This document shows positions 34,509-46,899 of a stretch of DNA of 64,000 bases, in pieces. The DNA lies in assembly GCA_029931535.1 (NCBI GenBank), contig JAQPZY010000772.1:62001-126000 (forward strand), written 5' to 3'. The DNA is from Margaritifera margaritifera. Lineage: Eukaryota; Mollusca; Bivalvia; Unionida; Margaritiferidae. Both the position numbers and the translations under genes were made by a program. Each line of letters starts with the position of its first letter. Position 1 is the stretch's first letter. The notes beneath the pieces were generated by a model that saw only the letters and a program-made list of their open reading frames with translations, ran no database searches and was not told the DNA's origin.

Positions 34509-35045
34509 ATGGATATCATCACCAGCAACAAGGGTGGTCCTAAACTCAATTTTGAAGATTACCAGTATACTAGACATGGAATATGTAAGATCAAGCAATG
34601 GTGGAAGTGAACACTTAGGTCCTGCAAGAGGTGTAGATTCAGTTTGTCCACAGACTTGCAATACCAAAATCTAACTCCAGGATAGCCACATAATCATGCT
34701 TCTGACAAAACAACTGTGAAACTAGCAAAAACACACAACAACATGAGAGACAACGCTTTGTAAACTCATGATGCACACAGCCAGAATGCTGCAGAATGTG
34801 TATCAACTTTTTTGAATGATGTCCACGCCATGCTGCCAGTTGAAGAAAACTGTACAAGGACAATTAGACACTATACACCACAGATAACTATTACAGCAAC
34901 ACTTTCAGATCCAACTATTCCTGTGGAGTTGACTAAACTTTTGAAGATGAACAGCAGCCATTTTTTATTTATGACAATTGTCCAGATGCAATTAATTAAG
35001 TTGTGTCCTATAAAAACCTGCAACATTGCACAATTCAAATTGTGA
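34509..35045 (+). pseudogene. FLYWCH zinc-finger / MULE-type relic, copy 1
   Basis: One frame from ATG 34,509 reads SNKGGPKLNFEDYQYTRHG, IKQWWK, stop, RSCKRCRFSLSTD, then PHNHASDKTTVKLA. This is a FLYWCH finger with its W, C and H-x-H positions; the TGA at 34,608 stands where the first Cys belongs. Past two more stops (34,683 and 34,761) the same frame continues NDVHAMLPVEENCTR and TLSDPTIPVELTKLL, like the linker that joins FLYWCH to the MULE transposase domain. The transposase core is missing. FLYWCH domains bind DNA. Copy 2 shares the first three lesions and is cut by the LINE. Confidence 0.65.
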
Positions 35046-36057
35046 CATTTTGTCCTTCATTGTCTCTCATCATAGTGAAAATTCAAATTGGGACTTTTTG
35101 TTCTGTGACAATCTGTCTGTGCATGACATCTGTGATGGAATATCAACTTCTATCATTCGTTTTTTTGCTCTGTCTCCGTCTGTCAGTTTGTCTCTTTCTC
35201 TGTCTATCTCTCTCTCTCTCCCTCCCTCTCTATCTCTCTTTCTCGCTCTCTATGGCTGTGAAAAGAAGTTAGTTACACCTTACACACATACGGTCATCTT
35301 TCCTATATGCTCAATATCCATTTCAACCATGTGCATGAAAACAACTTTCCTAAGAAGCTGATACCAAAGTGACTGAGCACAGGACCCATAAAGGGATGTA
35401 ATGTTCTGCACTTTCTGTTATGAGACTTAGGAGAAATATGAAGTGCACAGACCTGTGAAATTTAGGCAGGATCAATAAAAATTTTATTACTGTATTAATA
35501 AGGATCACTGAAAAATCTGAATTTCAAGATATGTACATGATACACCATTTCGAATTATCAAACATGAAATATCAAAATTAATGAAGTCAGAGTAACATAA
35601 ACTCACCTAATCAAGATCTTGGTCTTTTGTGAAAAATAAATTGTTTTTGTGAAGAATTTAATCTTTTCAGACAAGAAAACAAAATATTTATTGTGAAACG
35701 TTTTTGCCATACACCCTGAGGAACTGCAACAATAATAATCAAGAAGAAACAATTCAGCTGATAAACTATTCATACAAAAAGATTTATATTTCTATGACTG
35801 GCATGCTACTTATTAAAATATACTAAAGTACTATAACACACACACACACACACACACAGAAAATGTTAGTAGAAATCATACAAAAGGATAAAAAGAGCAA
35901 TTTACTCCATGTGTATAACTGACATCAGAATAGATGAGAAGTCTAGGTCTGCCTGCAATCTCAATCATACATATACTAATATGTTTTATATCATAGGCTG
36001 TGTATTGCAATAGCTATCAATATATGATGTGTATCATTTCAACTAATGTAATGATTG

Positions 36058-36120
<63 letters not shown>

Positions 36121-36844
36121 ATTATGAAAAGTAAACATTATTTGCAGGTAATTATTTAAGTTGAGTAACTCTTGTTTATACAATGAAAGGCCGTCCATCA
36201 CACAAAGCAAAACATGTTTGTCCAGTATTAGCTTATCTTATTCTTCTGGGACTGCCAGCATTAGAACATTACATGCTGAATCTGTCCCATTTGAAATCTG
36301 CGTATAATAGACACACACTACATGTTTACTTAATCTATCAGCAAACAAATGTCCAATGAACATAAGCATTGTCACGGAAATGTCTCGGTATAATCAAACT
36401 TTAAACATACTGTGCTGATTGCGCTTTTTAATAAATTTTTTCAGTCATGCTGAGCACGCAAACCCATTAATTGAGTGTTAAGCTATACCTTTTCACTCAA
36501 CAAGGTGCAATTGCACATGCATTTTCAGATATTTAGGGTTTTATCCCTGTACACATGAATGGCATGCTGTGTATAATGGTTTTGTGTTGCGTGTAAGATG
36601 TCTCATTAATGCATAAAATAACTGGGCTTATATTCAGTGTGATTAGAAATTGTTTGGGTTTTTGGACACTGAGTATAAATACTATGTAATTACTTGGTCG
36701 TGAAAAGTACAATGAACACTGTTTTTTTTTTTTTTTTTCTTAATAAATAATGAATGTATGGACAAAAATGTGCTAGCTGCTTGGCCTACTCTTTCTTTTC
36801 CTGATAGACTGGGAAGGAAGGATTGGGTCATTTGACATTTTCCT
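35046..36844. other. No gene seen; several microsatellites
   Basis: Holds a CT-rich tract (about 35,195-35,250), (AC)n at 35,837-35,858, (AT)n at 36,061-36,117 and a T-run at 36,722-36,738. No domains. Confidence 0.6.
36061..36117. repeat. (AT)n microsatellite, about 28 units
   Basis: Uninterrupted AT run. Confidence 0.96.
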
Positions 36845-37245
36845 CTTGTAGTCCTGAACAGGGGGTATCTGGATGCATGACCTCCTCTTCCTCCTGTTGA
36901 CCCCAACTAGAAGGAGCTGGCTAATCAATCTCAACTTCTTCCTGCTGGTGGCCCTGATTGGGGCTAGCTAACAGCTCATCTGTTTTTTTCCTCCTGGTGG
37001 CTCCAACAAGAGGAAACCGGCCGCTCAACCTCATCTTCATGGTGGCCTAGAGCATATGGTGGTAGCCGCTTGACCTCTTCCTTCTGGTGGATTTCAGCAT
37101 CAGCATCTTTCTCCTGGTGGCCCTGACAGGATCTACCTAATAGCACAACTGCTTGGTGGATCCTATGGGAGAGCTGGATGTTCTTTCTCTTCAGCCTGTT
37201 CCACCTGGTGACATTGACATGTGGGAGGTGACTGCTCAACTTCAT
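36845..37245 (-). repeat. Degenerate minisatellite with Gln/Glu-rich minus-strand frame
   Basis: Six or so imperfect units of about 60-70 bp share CTCCTGGTGGCC and AGCTAAC or close variants. Read on the minus strand they give repeated (S/G)HQEE-type motifs (CWSHQEEK, GHQEKDADAEIHQKEE), interrupted by stops. It may be a worn coding repeat, but the GC-rich sequence in AT-rich surroundings is the only firm observation. Confidence 0.55.
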
Positions 37246-39381
37246 TATCTACTTCGTGAGCACCATAAATACAAGAATAATTGTTTGTCAATTTACTATT
37301 GAACGATATAATTCCTCTATAAACTTTGTAAACAGAAGAGCTATCACAGGAAATAGTTATGGATTACTTTAATATCAAAGATAGAAACTAAAAAGGCTAC
37401 AGTGGTCCGGTGATCACTGTCCTGTCTAATATTAGCCTAGTAAAAAACCAACAAACTGGCATTAGTAGGATACTTTCTGTATATTGTTTCAAATGCTTTT
37501 GATAGTATATATTATACAAAACAATTGCTTTTTGATAAAGTTGTGCAAAGGTTATTCTATTTTTAGTAATGGTATCATCACTTGTATAAATATGAAGGAA
37601 CTTCAAGCTTGAATAATTTTGCAACATACAGCCAGGTGAATAAAATCAGTGGCAAGGGAAAACTTTTTATCTACCACTAATATATATCATAATTTTGAAG
37701 GTATAAAAACAATATTATAAATTTATTCTCATATCTAAAGCTGCTCCTATAATGTAAACACTTGCATATCTAAGCAAACTTGTATTCAGAAATTCTTATT
37801 CAAATTATCATCCTGATGTTAGATTTAATTGCACTTCTTTCTTATATTTTGTATTCTGGTCTATATTATGCTTAAAAGGAACTGCCAACTCCCTAATTAT
37901 TTTGATTGTACACAATCTGAACTATTTAAACACATTGCAACACAATAGTGAATCTAAGAACTGAAGCATCTGCATGCCAACATTCAAACAGTATTTTGAA
38001 ATAAACTTATTCCTGTAAGTATTAAGGGTAAATGCAAAGAATACACTTTATTTGATTAGTCAAGATTTTGCTATTATGGTTATCATGCAGCTCTTAAAAT
38101 TAATTAAAAAAATAAAAACAAACATAAATGCAAGGTTATCTAGAAATTACTGCCCTCGCTTAATTACTGTAAGTGACCATATCATAAGGCCAGCTGGTCA
38201 TGCTTGGCAACATTTATGCATTTTTAAGAGTGACTACAACTCTCTGTGAAACTTTTGCGATATATAAAAGGTATGCACGTACATACCAAGTTTTATCAAA
38301 ATCTGATCGAGCACAGGCACTCAGAAGCAAGTTGAATTAATATGCATTCATTAATGCGGTCAATTTTAAATTGGATATTGTACTTGCTAAGCAGATCGTA
38401 ATATCTCTATTGACACTGCTTGCACAACATAGTACACAAAATTCAATCACCAGTCAGTATAGCAAAGTTGAGTAAAGAAAAAAATAAAAAAAAACATTCC
38501 TGCAAGTTCAAATAAGGACTATTTATTGTTTTTATCTTGGGAATTAGAAAGTCTTGACACTTTACTTTTACATATCTGCAATGTTAAATGAAACTTTCTT
38601 TATCGCAATTACAGTAGTAGCTACTGTCTCCAGAAAAGTAAATTTAAGACAATTTCCTCTGACAATTAAGTGTAAAAGGAAACAAACACTATTTATTCAA
38701 TGACTTCAATGCAGATCTTTCGTTAATAGGATGAAATATGAAGTTCAGGCAATGCTTATAGAAACTCATCACTAAGTAATAAACTCTCGTAGATGTTTGT
38801 GATGAAAAATATCAGTATCTGTAGCTATTTCAACTTTGAGCTAGATATGAATTTTAAAGGTGTTTGATTATAAACTGTTCATGTTTGCCCATGGCGTGGC
38901 AACCATCTTTTTAGAGTTTTCCACTTATACAGTGACTATGCATGCAGTGCATAATGACTAGACAAAAATGCATTTCTACGGTTAAGAACATGTCTATTCA
39001 AGAAGAAGACAGAATTGAATATTTATACTCCTTAACTGTCCTCCATTGGCTTTACAAATATAAGACACAATATATACATACTGCTTTGATATAAATGTTT
39101 TAAGTGAGTTTTGAAGAAACATTGTTAGATTCTTGAGACGATTTCCAGCAAAAACTAAGATATTGCCTTTCTTTTGTAAAAATATATAACTTATCACTAT
39201 ATCTTGAAGTTATAAGTATATAAGAAAACATATTAAAAAATGAAATAGAATGATTACTTAAACAGAAAATAATTCCAATACAGATTATTCTAATTTAGGT
39301 CTAGACTTGTTAACCATGCTTGTATTGCCATTCAAAATAAACTAACACTAAGGAACAAGGAATGCAGACAAAATAGTATAC
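37246..39381. other. No gene seen
   Basis: AT-rich single-copy sequence. No domain, tandem repeat or match to other parts of the window. Confidence 0.5.
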
Positions 39382-40043
39382 TCTTACGACTCCAGGTCTT
39401 TAAAAAAGATGCAACAGAAACAAAGTTAAACCAACAATGTAAGTAATATTAACAAGCAATTTATTTTCCTATAATGCAAAGTGAAATTCAAGAGATACGT
39501 ACAATATTGTGAATCAAATTCCGAATAATCCTAAATGTCCTAATCACAAATCCAAAAATATAGAATGTTCCGAATGTTCCGAATGAGTTCCAATAGTCTT
39601 GAATGTTCTGATGTAACAAAATGATACAATCCAGAATGTCTTTGAATGAGTTCACAAAAGTCCAAAGTAATGTATTAATTCAAAAGTCAGTGAGCGATTT
39701 AGTAATTCCAATGAATATATGAAATAAATAATTCCTCTCGAATTATATCTGATTTCAACGGCATAAAGTATAAAATCTGATCTCCAATGGATTCCCACAG
39801 ACCGATCTAAAACAGGAATTAATTATTTGTTTACCAAATCCGTATTTATACACATTTTCACTTGGCATATATCAACAGAATCTGAAGCAATAAAATGGGA
39901 AAAGCCCAGTCTAAAGGTCAAGACGACTGACCTTGAACTCGAATTCTTGTAAACGGCCTGTTTACTAATGATCAGAATCTAAAGTGCTACTTACCTCTAT
40001 AGACAAGATTTAAACACATACTATAGATTAAATATACATAACA
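39382..40043 (-). mobile_element. Solo LTR, second copy, inverted
   Basis: The 662-bp element on the minus strand begins TGTTATGTAT and ends GTCGTAAGA. It aligns through most of its length with the LTR at 6947-7534 (for example CCAACAATGTAAGTAA against its complement in the first copy). It is flanked on both sides by ATAC (39,378-39,381 and 40,044-40,047), a 4-bp target duplication, which fixes its borders. There is no internal region. Confidence 0.75.
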
Positions 40044-40700
40044 ATACAAACATTATGTATTCATTTCTACATTGTTGTAAAATTTATTCTTAAACCCTCC
40101 ACATCTCTCCAACGCTAAGTTGCTTATTATCCAGAAATAGCAACATGTTATTTGAAATACACCACAACAGCATTTTGAAATAAAATAATGTGTGTTCATG
40201 CTGTAAGCAAGCAAGCGCCGTAATTGTAGTTCATACATCGGAGCTGATACCATTAGAGACTGTTTGTTATTACAATTTAAAATGGAAATGAAAGTTGTTT
40301 TCTTGGATGGTGATAAAATAAAATGTAACCTCCATTTTTTTAAACACTTGTTGAAAAAGGACTGGAAATTAAAGGTGGAAGATGGTCAAGGGTTTATATC
40401 CATGTAGGTAACATGCGCGTGTACACATTTTACTAGAAATAGTTAGTTGGTTGCATCCTTTGACCCTAAAAATGAATTCTCTTAAAACATACATATTGAG
40501 CTTTAATGTTATTATGATGCACAAATATCTGCTAATCAATTTCACTCACCTATAGAACAATGGGAAATCTCTGAGGTAACAGGATGATACATGTACAATC
40601 AAATCTAAACTCGTACAATTTGTCTATAACCTGTGCTTAATTTATTGGTATAAGTGAGACAGGCAAAACAAACTCTGAAGGAATTCTTGAACAAAGCAAC

Positions 40701-40852
40701 GGTGACAATAGAATGGGACAATTAAGTTTACCTTGTGTATGACTATTTTGAGAAGAAAATTTAACATCTCGTGGCGACAATAAATGGGACAATTAAGTTT
40801 ACCTTGTGTATCACTATTTTGAGAAGAAAATTTAACATATCGTGACGACAAT
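40701..40852. repeat. 71-bp tandem duplication
   Basis: GGGACAATTAAGTTTACC starts at 40,715 and again at 40,786. The two units differ at only a few positions. Confidence 0.9.
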
Positions 40853-41028
40853 GTGGGCTAGTGTTCAAGTCTATATGTTGCTTTTCCTGAACAATGTAAG
40901 ATTAAATTATTGCCAAAATAAAAAAGTATACAAATCATAATATTTACTTTGTGGGTACATAATTAACAGAAACATTCACTTGCATAAAAATCACAATGAT
41001 GTATTTTTAAGGCGAAAACACATAATCT

Positions 41029-41094
<66 letters not shown>
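41029..41094. repeat. (GT)n(GA)n microsatellite
   Basis: Six GT units are followed by about 27 AG units and then a G-rich stretch. Confidence 0.96.
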
Positions 41095-41098
<4 letters not shown>

Positions 41099-41564
41099 GG
41101 GGGGGGGGGAAGGGAGGGAGAGAAAGAGATCAAGGGTTGATGACTCTCTAGTTTGTTTTGTTTTCCCCCATACAAAATGTCCTCAGACAAGTGTCACTCA
41201 GAGTCATCAGTTAATGAGACGTATTTTTTTCGTTAATAATTTCTGGGCTGCTCGATAGAGAAACTGCTTTCTTTTGCGCATCTTGAGGATCAACAACACA
41301 TATAAAACAAATATCTATATTTACTGCTGTGCATGTATGGGCTTCCTCTAAAAATAAACTCTCAACCGATTGATTCAACAAAAATGTAAATCTTTATAAT
41401 GGATTAAAAGTGAAACATAGTCACACCTAATGCAGGCAATCAAAAGTTTGTATAATTTGTATTAACACAATTAAATTACAACGAACATTTAAAACATCAT
41501 TTTGCTTCATTTTCTTATATCTGTAAGGTAATTGTGTATGGAGGAAGCATTTATGATAACTAAC

Positions 41565-41663
41565 CATTTTGCTGACTGGGCATGTACAGCCGACCCAAAG
41601 AAACCTGTTTGAATTTGTTCATCACAGTCGGATTACTAGGAAATGCATTCATGTGACCAGGTG
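41565..41663 (-). CDS. Candidate internal exon, 99 bp
   Basis: On the minus strand the acceptor AATTGTTTCAG opens a 99-bp block and AATG/GTTAGTT closes it. Only the phase-1 reading is open: PGHMNAFPSNPTVMNKFKQV then SLGRLYMPSQQN. It is a symmetric 1-1 exon whose composition is unlike the chance frames nearby. I do not recognise the protein. The block at 42,186-42,368 on the same strand may be another exon of the same gene. Confidence 0.4.
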
Positions 41664-42185
41664 CTGAAACAATTAATATATACAATTTATAATAAATTTT
41701 TCTTCATTCAAGATGGCATAAAAATCAAACAAGCCTTTGTATGTAAGTACTTTTGGTATTTTTTAAATTTGAAAACTATGCCTTGTATCGTGTATTTTAA
41801 ATGAAAGCACACAAAACGTTATTGTCCTTTGTTTAAAATAAAATTTTGACAATCTATTATAATCTAAAATATTCAATGAACGGTTCATAAAGTGATATGC
41901 AAACTCGTCTGTTACACCCAGATTGAAGAACAAAAAATAGACCAATTCCTGCCCTTTATTTGAAATAAAATGAGCCAATAGTGTGATCATAATGTGTCAA
42001 CCTTATAATAAAATGAGATAGCATTTAGCTGAAGCATTTTAAAAGGTTAATTTCATGACAACCCAAATAAATAACCATATTTAATATAGGATTCTCCTCT
42101 CTTGTTGCTGTCAATCATATTCTAACAACACAGGAGAATTTGAAGTCTACAATTATAATCATCAGTCTTTGCAAAGTTTCAGCTT

Positions 42186-42368
42186 TCACGTGACTTCTTG
42201 AAGGTGTGATAGCGTTTTTCTTCTTTTTTCCACCATAGTGGAATACAATTCTTCGTTGGAAGTTTCACTTTGTTTTATTGTTGCCTCATTTGTTGTTGGT
42301 CTACCATTTTGTGCACTAGAGCCATGATATTTGCAACTATTTTTTTTATCGCTTCGACGATTTGACAA
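42186..42368 (-). CDS. Hypothetical exon or small frame, polar C-terminal peptide
   Basis: The minus frame reads RRSDKKNSCKYHGSSAQNGR, then NEATIKQSETSNEELYSTMV and KRRKTLSHLQEV to a TGA at 42,186. It is a polar, low-hydrophobicity sequence with coding-like codon use, preceded by a T-run that could be a polypyrimidine tract. It could be a terminal exon, or it could splice on from an internal donor (AAATG/GTAGAC near 42,305, phase 1) to the exon at 41,565-41,663, which needs phase 1. No domain is recognised. Confidence 0.3.
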   Translation of the reverse strand: MSNRRSDKKNSCKYHGSSAQNGRPTTNEATIKQSETSNEELYSTMVEKRRKTLSHLQEVT

Positions 42369-42839
42369 AAAAAAAAAAGTTACTTATTAATTCTTTCATA
42401 TCTGTCTCTTAGCGAATGTTCGCAAAGTATACAATTGATAAATGGAGCTACAAATAACGTCATCAGAAGCACATGCTTATGAGAATTTCAGAAACTACAC
42501 ATTTATATTTCAGTCAAAAATGTTTATAAAACAGGAGTGGATGTTAGCTCAATACGTTACTTGAATTAGCTTCATATTCTTCCATCGAGACTATTGCAAT
42601 TCGGTCACATGCCAATCTTATTCTTAACCTCTCAACTAGGAAACATTATGGGATATTTACTGGTGTTCATCTGCATAATATCAATAATTGAGCATTTGGA
42701 CATTTAATGATTACTTGGTGCATCTGTATATTATTCAAGGTAAAGAAACACACCTTGTTCATGTTTTGTGCCCTTTTTGACGCATTCTTTACCTATATTG
42801 CAGGATTTGGTGTCTACTTTAAGCAAATCCTGCAATGGC

Positions 42840-44892
42840 ATGTCCTGACTGAAACACTGACTCATGGGACATCAAAGATAAGCCTAAGAAGTATAATTAG
42901 AAGCAGCTTTCTTGAATGAAGATGTTTATTATTAGTGACATTTTGGAAAAGTATGCCCTTAGCATGGAGGATTACTGTAACTGCATATATATATATATAT
43001 ATAAATTACCTTTCTATTCCACTCCATCTCCTGGTAAAACCACCATTCGATCTGATAAAAGCATGTCTTGTTGTATTTTTTAATTTTTTTATTTTTGTAT
43101 GGCATCATTCATTATTACCATTCATATCCTTAAACACTAACAATGAATTATGAAAATTGACTTTCAAAAATCTTTAAAATGCTCTTGAATCTTTATGCAA
43201 CAAAACTATTCCTTTGCTACAAATCAATGCCAATATAAAACATTCTATACTAGACTTCGATTTTAGTTTTGCGTGTCACTAATCATTTCTCATTCATATT
43301 ACGTCACAAGTTATTGAGAGCACTAGCATTTTGATAAAATGCTGAAATCATAAAATTTCTATTTTACCATTTAGAAGAGCGAAGAACATTTATTATAATT
43401 ATTAATAATAATCACAAGGACAAACAAAATTAATTTTCAAAGAATATATCTATCTATCTATCTATCTATATATTGAGCACACAACTTGTCATAGTGTCAT
43501 AATTAAGCACTTAATTCTTAAATAAGAACTCTGTAAATATTTTTGTTTAAACTAGACCTAGCTGGTATGGGGGTAGAGGTGTGGTCCGATTACAGGCAAT
43601 ACACTAAACTATGTTGTTCACACATGTAATTGTTGCAGCCTTATTAAATAAGACTACGAGGCTAAAATTTATATAAAGTAAAAATTTTATATAGCAGTTT
43701 AAATTCTGATTACAAAACTACTGATAGTCAGGTGTCATATTCATGTAAATGTTTGAATAAAACTTCTTCCCAAAATGCAAACCAAAAACTGTAGTTTTAT
43801 CCACTTAATGACAATCTAATTCTCAGTTCTTTTACCAAATAGCTACTTTTTCAAAGTAGTCGCCCCCCAGTATGGTCCTTGTTTTAAGGTTTCAGATCCT
43901 ATTTTATTATAAAACCAAATTCACCATGCTTGTCTTATTAATAAACAGAATAATAAATGGTAGTGAAGGTGTAATAGAAAATAAATTAATAACTCTTTTC
44001 ACCTGTAGGTCCCGTTTTCCTCTGAAGCGCGTCTGCCTACTATCTTTTTTAATTTACTGCAAACGATGAGATACATCAAGACAAATATTGTGTGAAATTC
44101 GGCTTGAAATGGGTTGACAAATAACATTTTCTACCACTTGCAAAGAAGTCTGAACATAAGCTGAATGGGAATTGCAGACTTTTGAGCAATATTTTGAAAA
44201 ATGTCTACATGGATAAATAAACTGGACTTTTTCTTCTTAAGGTTCTGCCTAAATATCATAGGTACTAACGTCATAATAGATATGTCTTCCTTGTTCCTTA
44301 AATTAAAATGGAGACTCTGCCCCACGTAGTGTTCTTGCAACTTTCCAATTCCCATGTGCAATTCATGTACAAAAACTGAAGTGTGTGTATCCTTTTAAAA
44401 GTCAAAAATGTTCAGCAATGTATAGCAATCGAAACATATTTTGTACATTTCACGAAAGAGCCAGATGTGTTACGTCTTAATTACACACTTTTCTTAATTT
44501 CAAAGTTCTCAAAGAACATATATGGCTTGAATTTAAGGTAATCCTACAAAATCATCGTACTTTCCTGTCATCAGAACACAAATCATTTTCCTATTTAATC
44601 TTTTAATTTGCCTGTCAATACCGAACATTCCACCGTGTCCAAATACTAATAAATCATGTTGATGTAAATTATCTTCAAATATGAACTCAACAGTGAAGTT
44701 CTTGTCATAGGTTAACTGGAGAAGATGGACTGTAAACAAATCAATGTGCAATGGGTCACAGATTTCAATCCCCCATCCACACTAATACCTCATTACTCAC
44801 TGTGCACTGTCGCCAAAATGCATGCAGACAACCACAACAGAATGCTCATATTCTACAGAATAAACAATTACCTTTAAATCAATACCAAGAAT
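42840..44892. repeat. Segmental duplication block alpha, copy 2
   Basis: Matches 1-2203 throughout with scattered substitutions and small indels. Its (TA)n tract at 42,985-43,003 is short, and an (ATCT)n tract at about 43,443-43,472 replaces the TA/GA tract of copy 1. It runs straight into cassette B at AAGAAT/GTCTAAATC without the 1.55-kb insertion of copy 1. No gene is supported. Confidence 0.88.
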
Positions 44893-45060
44893 GTCTAAAT
44901 CTAACTCCTGGATCACCGCCAAAATGAGTGAGGAAATTTTGTTTTCTAAAAATAGACTGGGACTACACTGACCAGGAGTATTAATTGTGGCCTGAGTTCG
45001 ATCAGAGTTAGAATTTTTACCTGAATGGACGCCACTGTTCTGTGAATTCACTTTCGAGAT

Positions 45061-45240
45061 ATGTTTGGTCCAGCAAGAGATCTCTCAACAGTGTGCGTTA
45101 ATTTACTCCCTAGCCTAGACATAGGAGTTTACAAAATCGTGAAGAAACATGAAGTTACAGCAGTGGAAAAACATACAAGTGTGATATTTGAAATCACGTT
45201 TGTAGAAACTCTGCAATCTGACAAAACCATTCAAATGTGA
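45061..45240 (+). pseudogene. 59-codon frame over a zinc-finger relic (cassette B)
   Basis: The counterpart of the frames at 3930 and 58,325. It begins MFGPARDLSTVC and has lost the last part through a deletion after ETLQSD, ending at TGA 45,238. It differs from the 58.3-kb copy mostly by amino-acid-changing substitutions (for example P to L, Q to K, V to A). As in the other copies, the linker of a decayed C2H2 finger can be read in another frame. Confidence 0.5.
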
Positions 45241-45403
45241 AGTTCTGGGATTAAGGGTTGCACCACTGTGTAGATAATGATGTATTCACGAGGACACATA
45301 CTCAAAAAAAAAAAAAAATAATAACATAAAATTTTTTGAAGATTGTAATGAAATGTTTCGCCGAAGTGGTCAGCCAAATGTGCACAGAAAGATCAATGCT
45401 TGA

Positions 45404-46441
45404 GAGGAACCATTCAAATGTGAAGTATGCTATGATAGGTTTAGTCTGAGTGGAAATCTGAATAAGCATATGATGGAAGATGCTGGAGAAAAACCATTAA
45501 AGTATGAAGTATGTGACGAAAGATTTATCCAGAGTGGACAAATATCAGCGCACATGACGAGACATACTGGAGAAAAACCATTCAAGTGTCAAGTATGTAA
45601 TAAAATGTTTAGTAGGAGTCGACATCTAACAATGCATATGAGGATACATACTGGAGAAAAACCATTTAAGTGTGAACTGTGTAATAAAATGTTTAGTCAG
45701 GGTGGACAGCTAACAATGCACATGAGGATACATACTGGGGAAAAAACATTTAAGTGTGAAGTATGTAATAAAATGTTTAGTTTTAGTGCACACCTAACGT
45801 TGCACATGAGAATACATACTGGAGAAAAACCATTTAAGTGTGAGGTATGTAATAAAATGTTCAGTCAGGGTGGACATCTAACAAAGCACATGAGGATACA
45901 TACTGGAGAAAAACCATTTAAGTGTGAAGTATGTAATAAAATGTTTAGTCAGGGTGGACATCTGACGAAGCACATGAGGATACATACGATACATACTGGA
46001 GAAAAACCATTTATGTGTGAAGTGTGTGATAAAAGGTTTAATGAAAGGGGAAATCTGAGTAACCACATGAGGATACATACTGGGGAAAAACGATTTAAGT
46101 GTGAAGTGTGTAATAAAATGTTTAATGAGACTGGAGGTGTAACGAAGCACATGAGGGTACATACTGGAGAAAAACCGTTTAAGTGTGAAATATGTAATAA
46201 AATGTTTAGTTTTAGTGCACACCTAACATTGCACATGAGGATACATACTGGAGAAAAACCATTTAAGTGTGAAGTATGTAATAAAATGTTCAGTCAAGGT
46301 GGAAATCTAACAGAGCACATGAGGATACATACTGGAGAAAAGCCATTTAAGTGTGAAGTATGTAATAAAATGTTTAGTCGCAATGGAAGTCTGAACAAGC
46401 ACATGAAGATACATACAATGTATACAAGTAGCATAGTGTGA
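45404..46441 (+). CDS. C2H2 zinc-finger protein B, 323 residues from the ATG at 45,470
   Basis: The frame is open from the TGA at 45,401 to the stop after TMYTSSIV. The first ATG pair (MMEDAGEKP) is at 45,470. It encodes 11 fingers, the first damaged (YEVC for CEVC) and ten intact, all C-x2-C-x12-H-x3-H with TGEKPFK-type linkers. Helix strings in order of the intact ones: RSRHLTM, QGGQLTM, FSAHLTL, QGGHLTK twice, [28 protein letters not shown] and RNGSLNK. The linker before ERGNLSN has three extra residues (TIHTGEKP). Ten intact fingers could read about 30 bp of DNA. No repressor or dimerisation domain is seen in this exon; one could be encoded upstream and spliced on. Probably a functional or recently functional nuclear DNA-binding protein. 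Confidence 0.75.
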   Translation, partial: EEPFKCEVCYDRFSLSGNLNKHMMEDAGEKPLKYEVCDERFIQSGQISAHMTRHTGEKPFKCQVCNKMFSRSRHLTMHMRIHTGEKPFKCELCNKMFSQGGQLTMHMRIHTGEKTFKCEVCNKMFSFSAHLTLHMRIHTGEKPFKCEVCNKMFSQGGHLTKHMRIHTGEKPFKCEVCNKMFSQGGHLTKHMRIHTIHTGEKPFMCEVCDKRFNERGNLSNHMRIHTGEKRFKCEVCNKMFNETGGVTKHMRVHTGEKPFKCEICNKMFSFSAHLTLHMRIHTGEKPFKCEVCNKMFSQGGNLTEHMRIHTGEKPFKCEVCNKMFSRNGSLNKHMKIHTMYTSSIV

Positions 46442-46464
46442 CACTTGAAGCACAAAAATGATAT

Positions 46465-46893
46465 TTGAGGTATATAAATGAAGTATCTGATAAAAGGTTT
46501 AATGAGAGGGAACATCTGAATAACCACATGAAGATACATATTGGGGAAAAACCATTTGAGTGTTAAGTACATGTATGTAATAAAATGTTTAGTAGGAGTT
46601 TAGATCTAACAATACACATGATGATACATACTGTGGAAAAACCATTTAAGTGTGAGGTATGTACTAAAATGTTGAGTCGAAATGCAGATCTCATGATGCA
46701 CATGAGGACACATACTGGAGAAGTGTGTAATAAAATGTTGAATGAGAGTGGAGATGTAATGAAGCACATGAGGATATATACTGGAGAAAAACCATTTAAG
46801 TGTGAAGTACGTAATAAAATGTTTAGTCTCAATGGAAGTCTGAACAAGCACATGAAGGTACATACAATGTATACAAGTAGCATAGTGTGACAC
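46465..46893 (+). pseudogene. Degenerate second array behind gene B
   Basis: After the stop and about 40 bases, fingers resume: [16 protein letters not shown], a TAA in the next first knuckle (46,564), then from 46,585 [24 protein letters not shown], a finger starting after a shortened linker (TGEVCNKMLNESGDV), and a last one with CEVR for CEVC, ending TMYTSSIV at 46,890. The finger order resembles the four-finger block of array A. The repeated tail means that the end of gene B, or part of it, was tandemly duplicated. Confidence 0.75.
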
Positions 46894-46899
46894 TTGAAG

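Larger units (their letters stand above)
32062..34795. repeat. Block Y, copy 1
   Basis: Matches 47,332-50,045. It starts with the distal part of flank repeat F (32,068-32,398), then sequence rich in GGACAAGTG-type motifs (32,460-32,520), a KIAA1586-like zinc-finger relic, the same motifs again (33,750-33,835), two minisatellites and the start of a FLYWCH relic. The motif-flanked part (about 32,395-33,835) is probably one hAT-like element. Other than these relics I see no gene. Confidence 0.8.
40048..41564. other. No gene seen; tandem duplication and microsatellite
   Basis: Apart from the 71-bp duplication at 40,701-40,852 and the GT/GA tract at 41,029-41,094, I see only AT-rich single-copy sequence. 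Confidence 0.5.
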
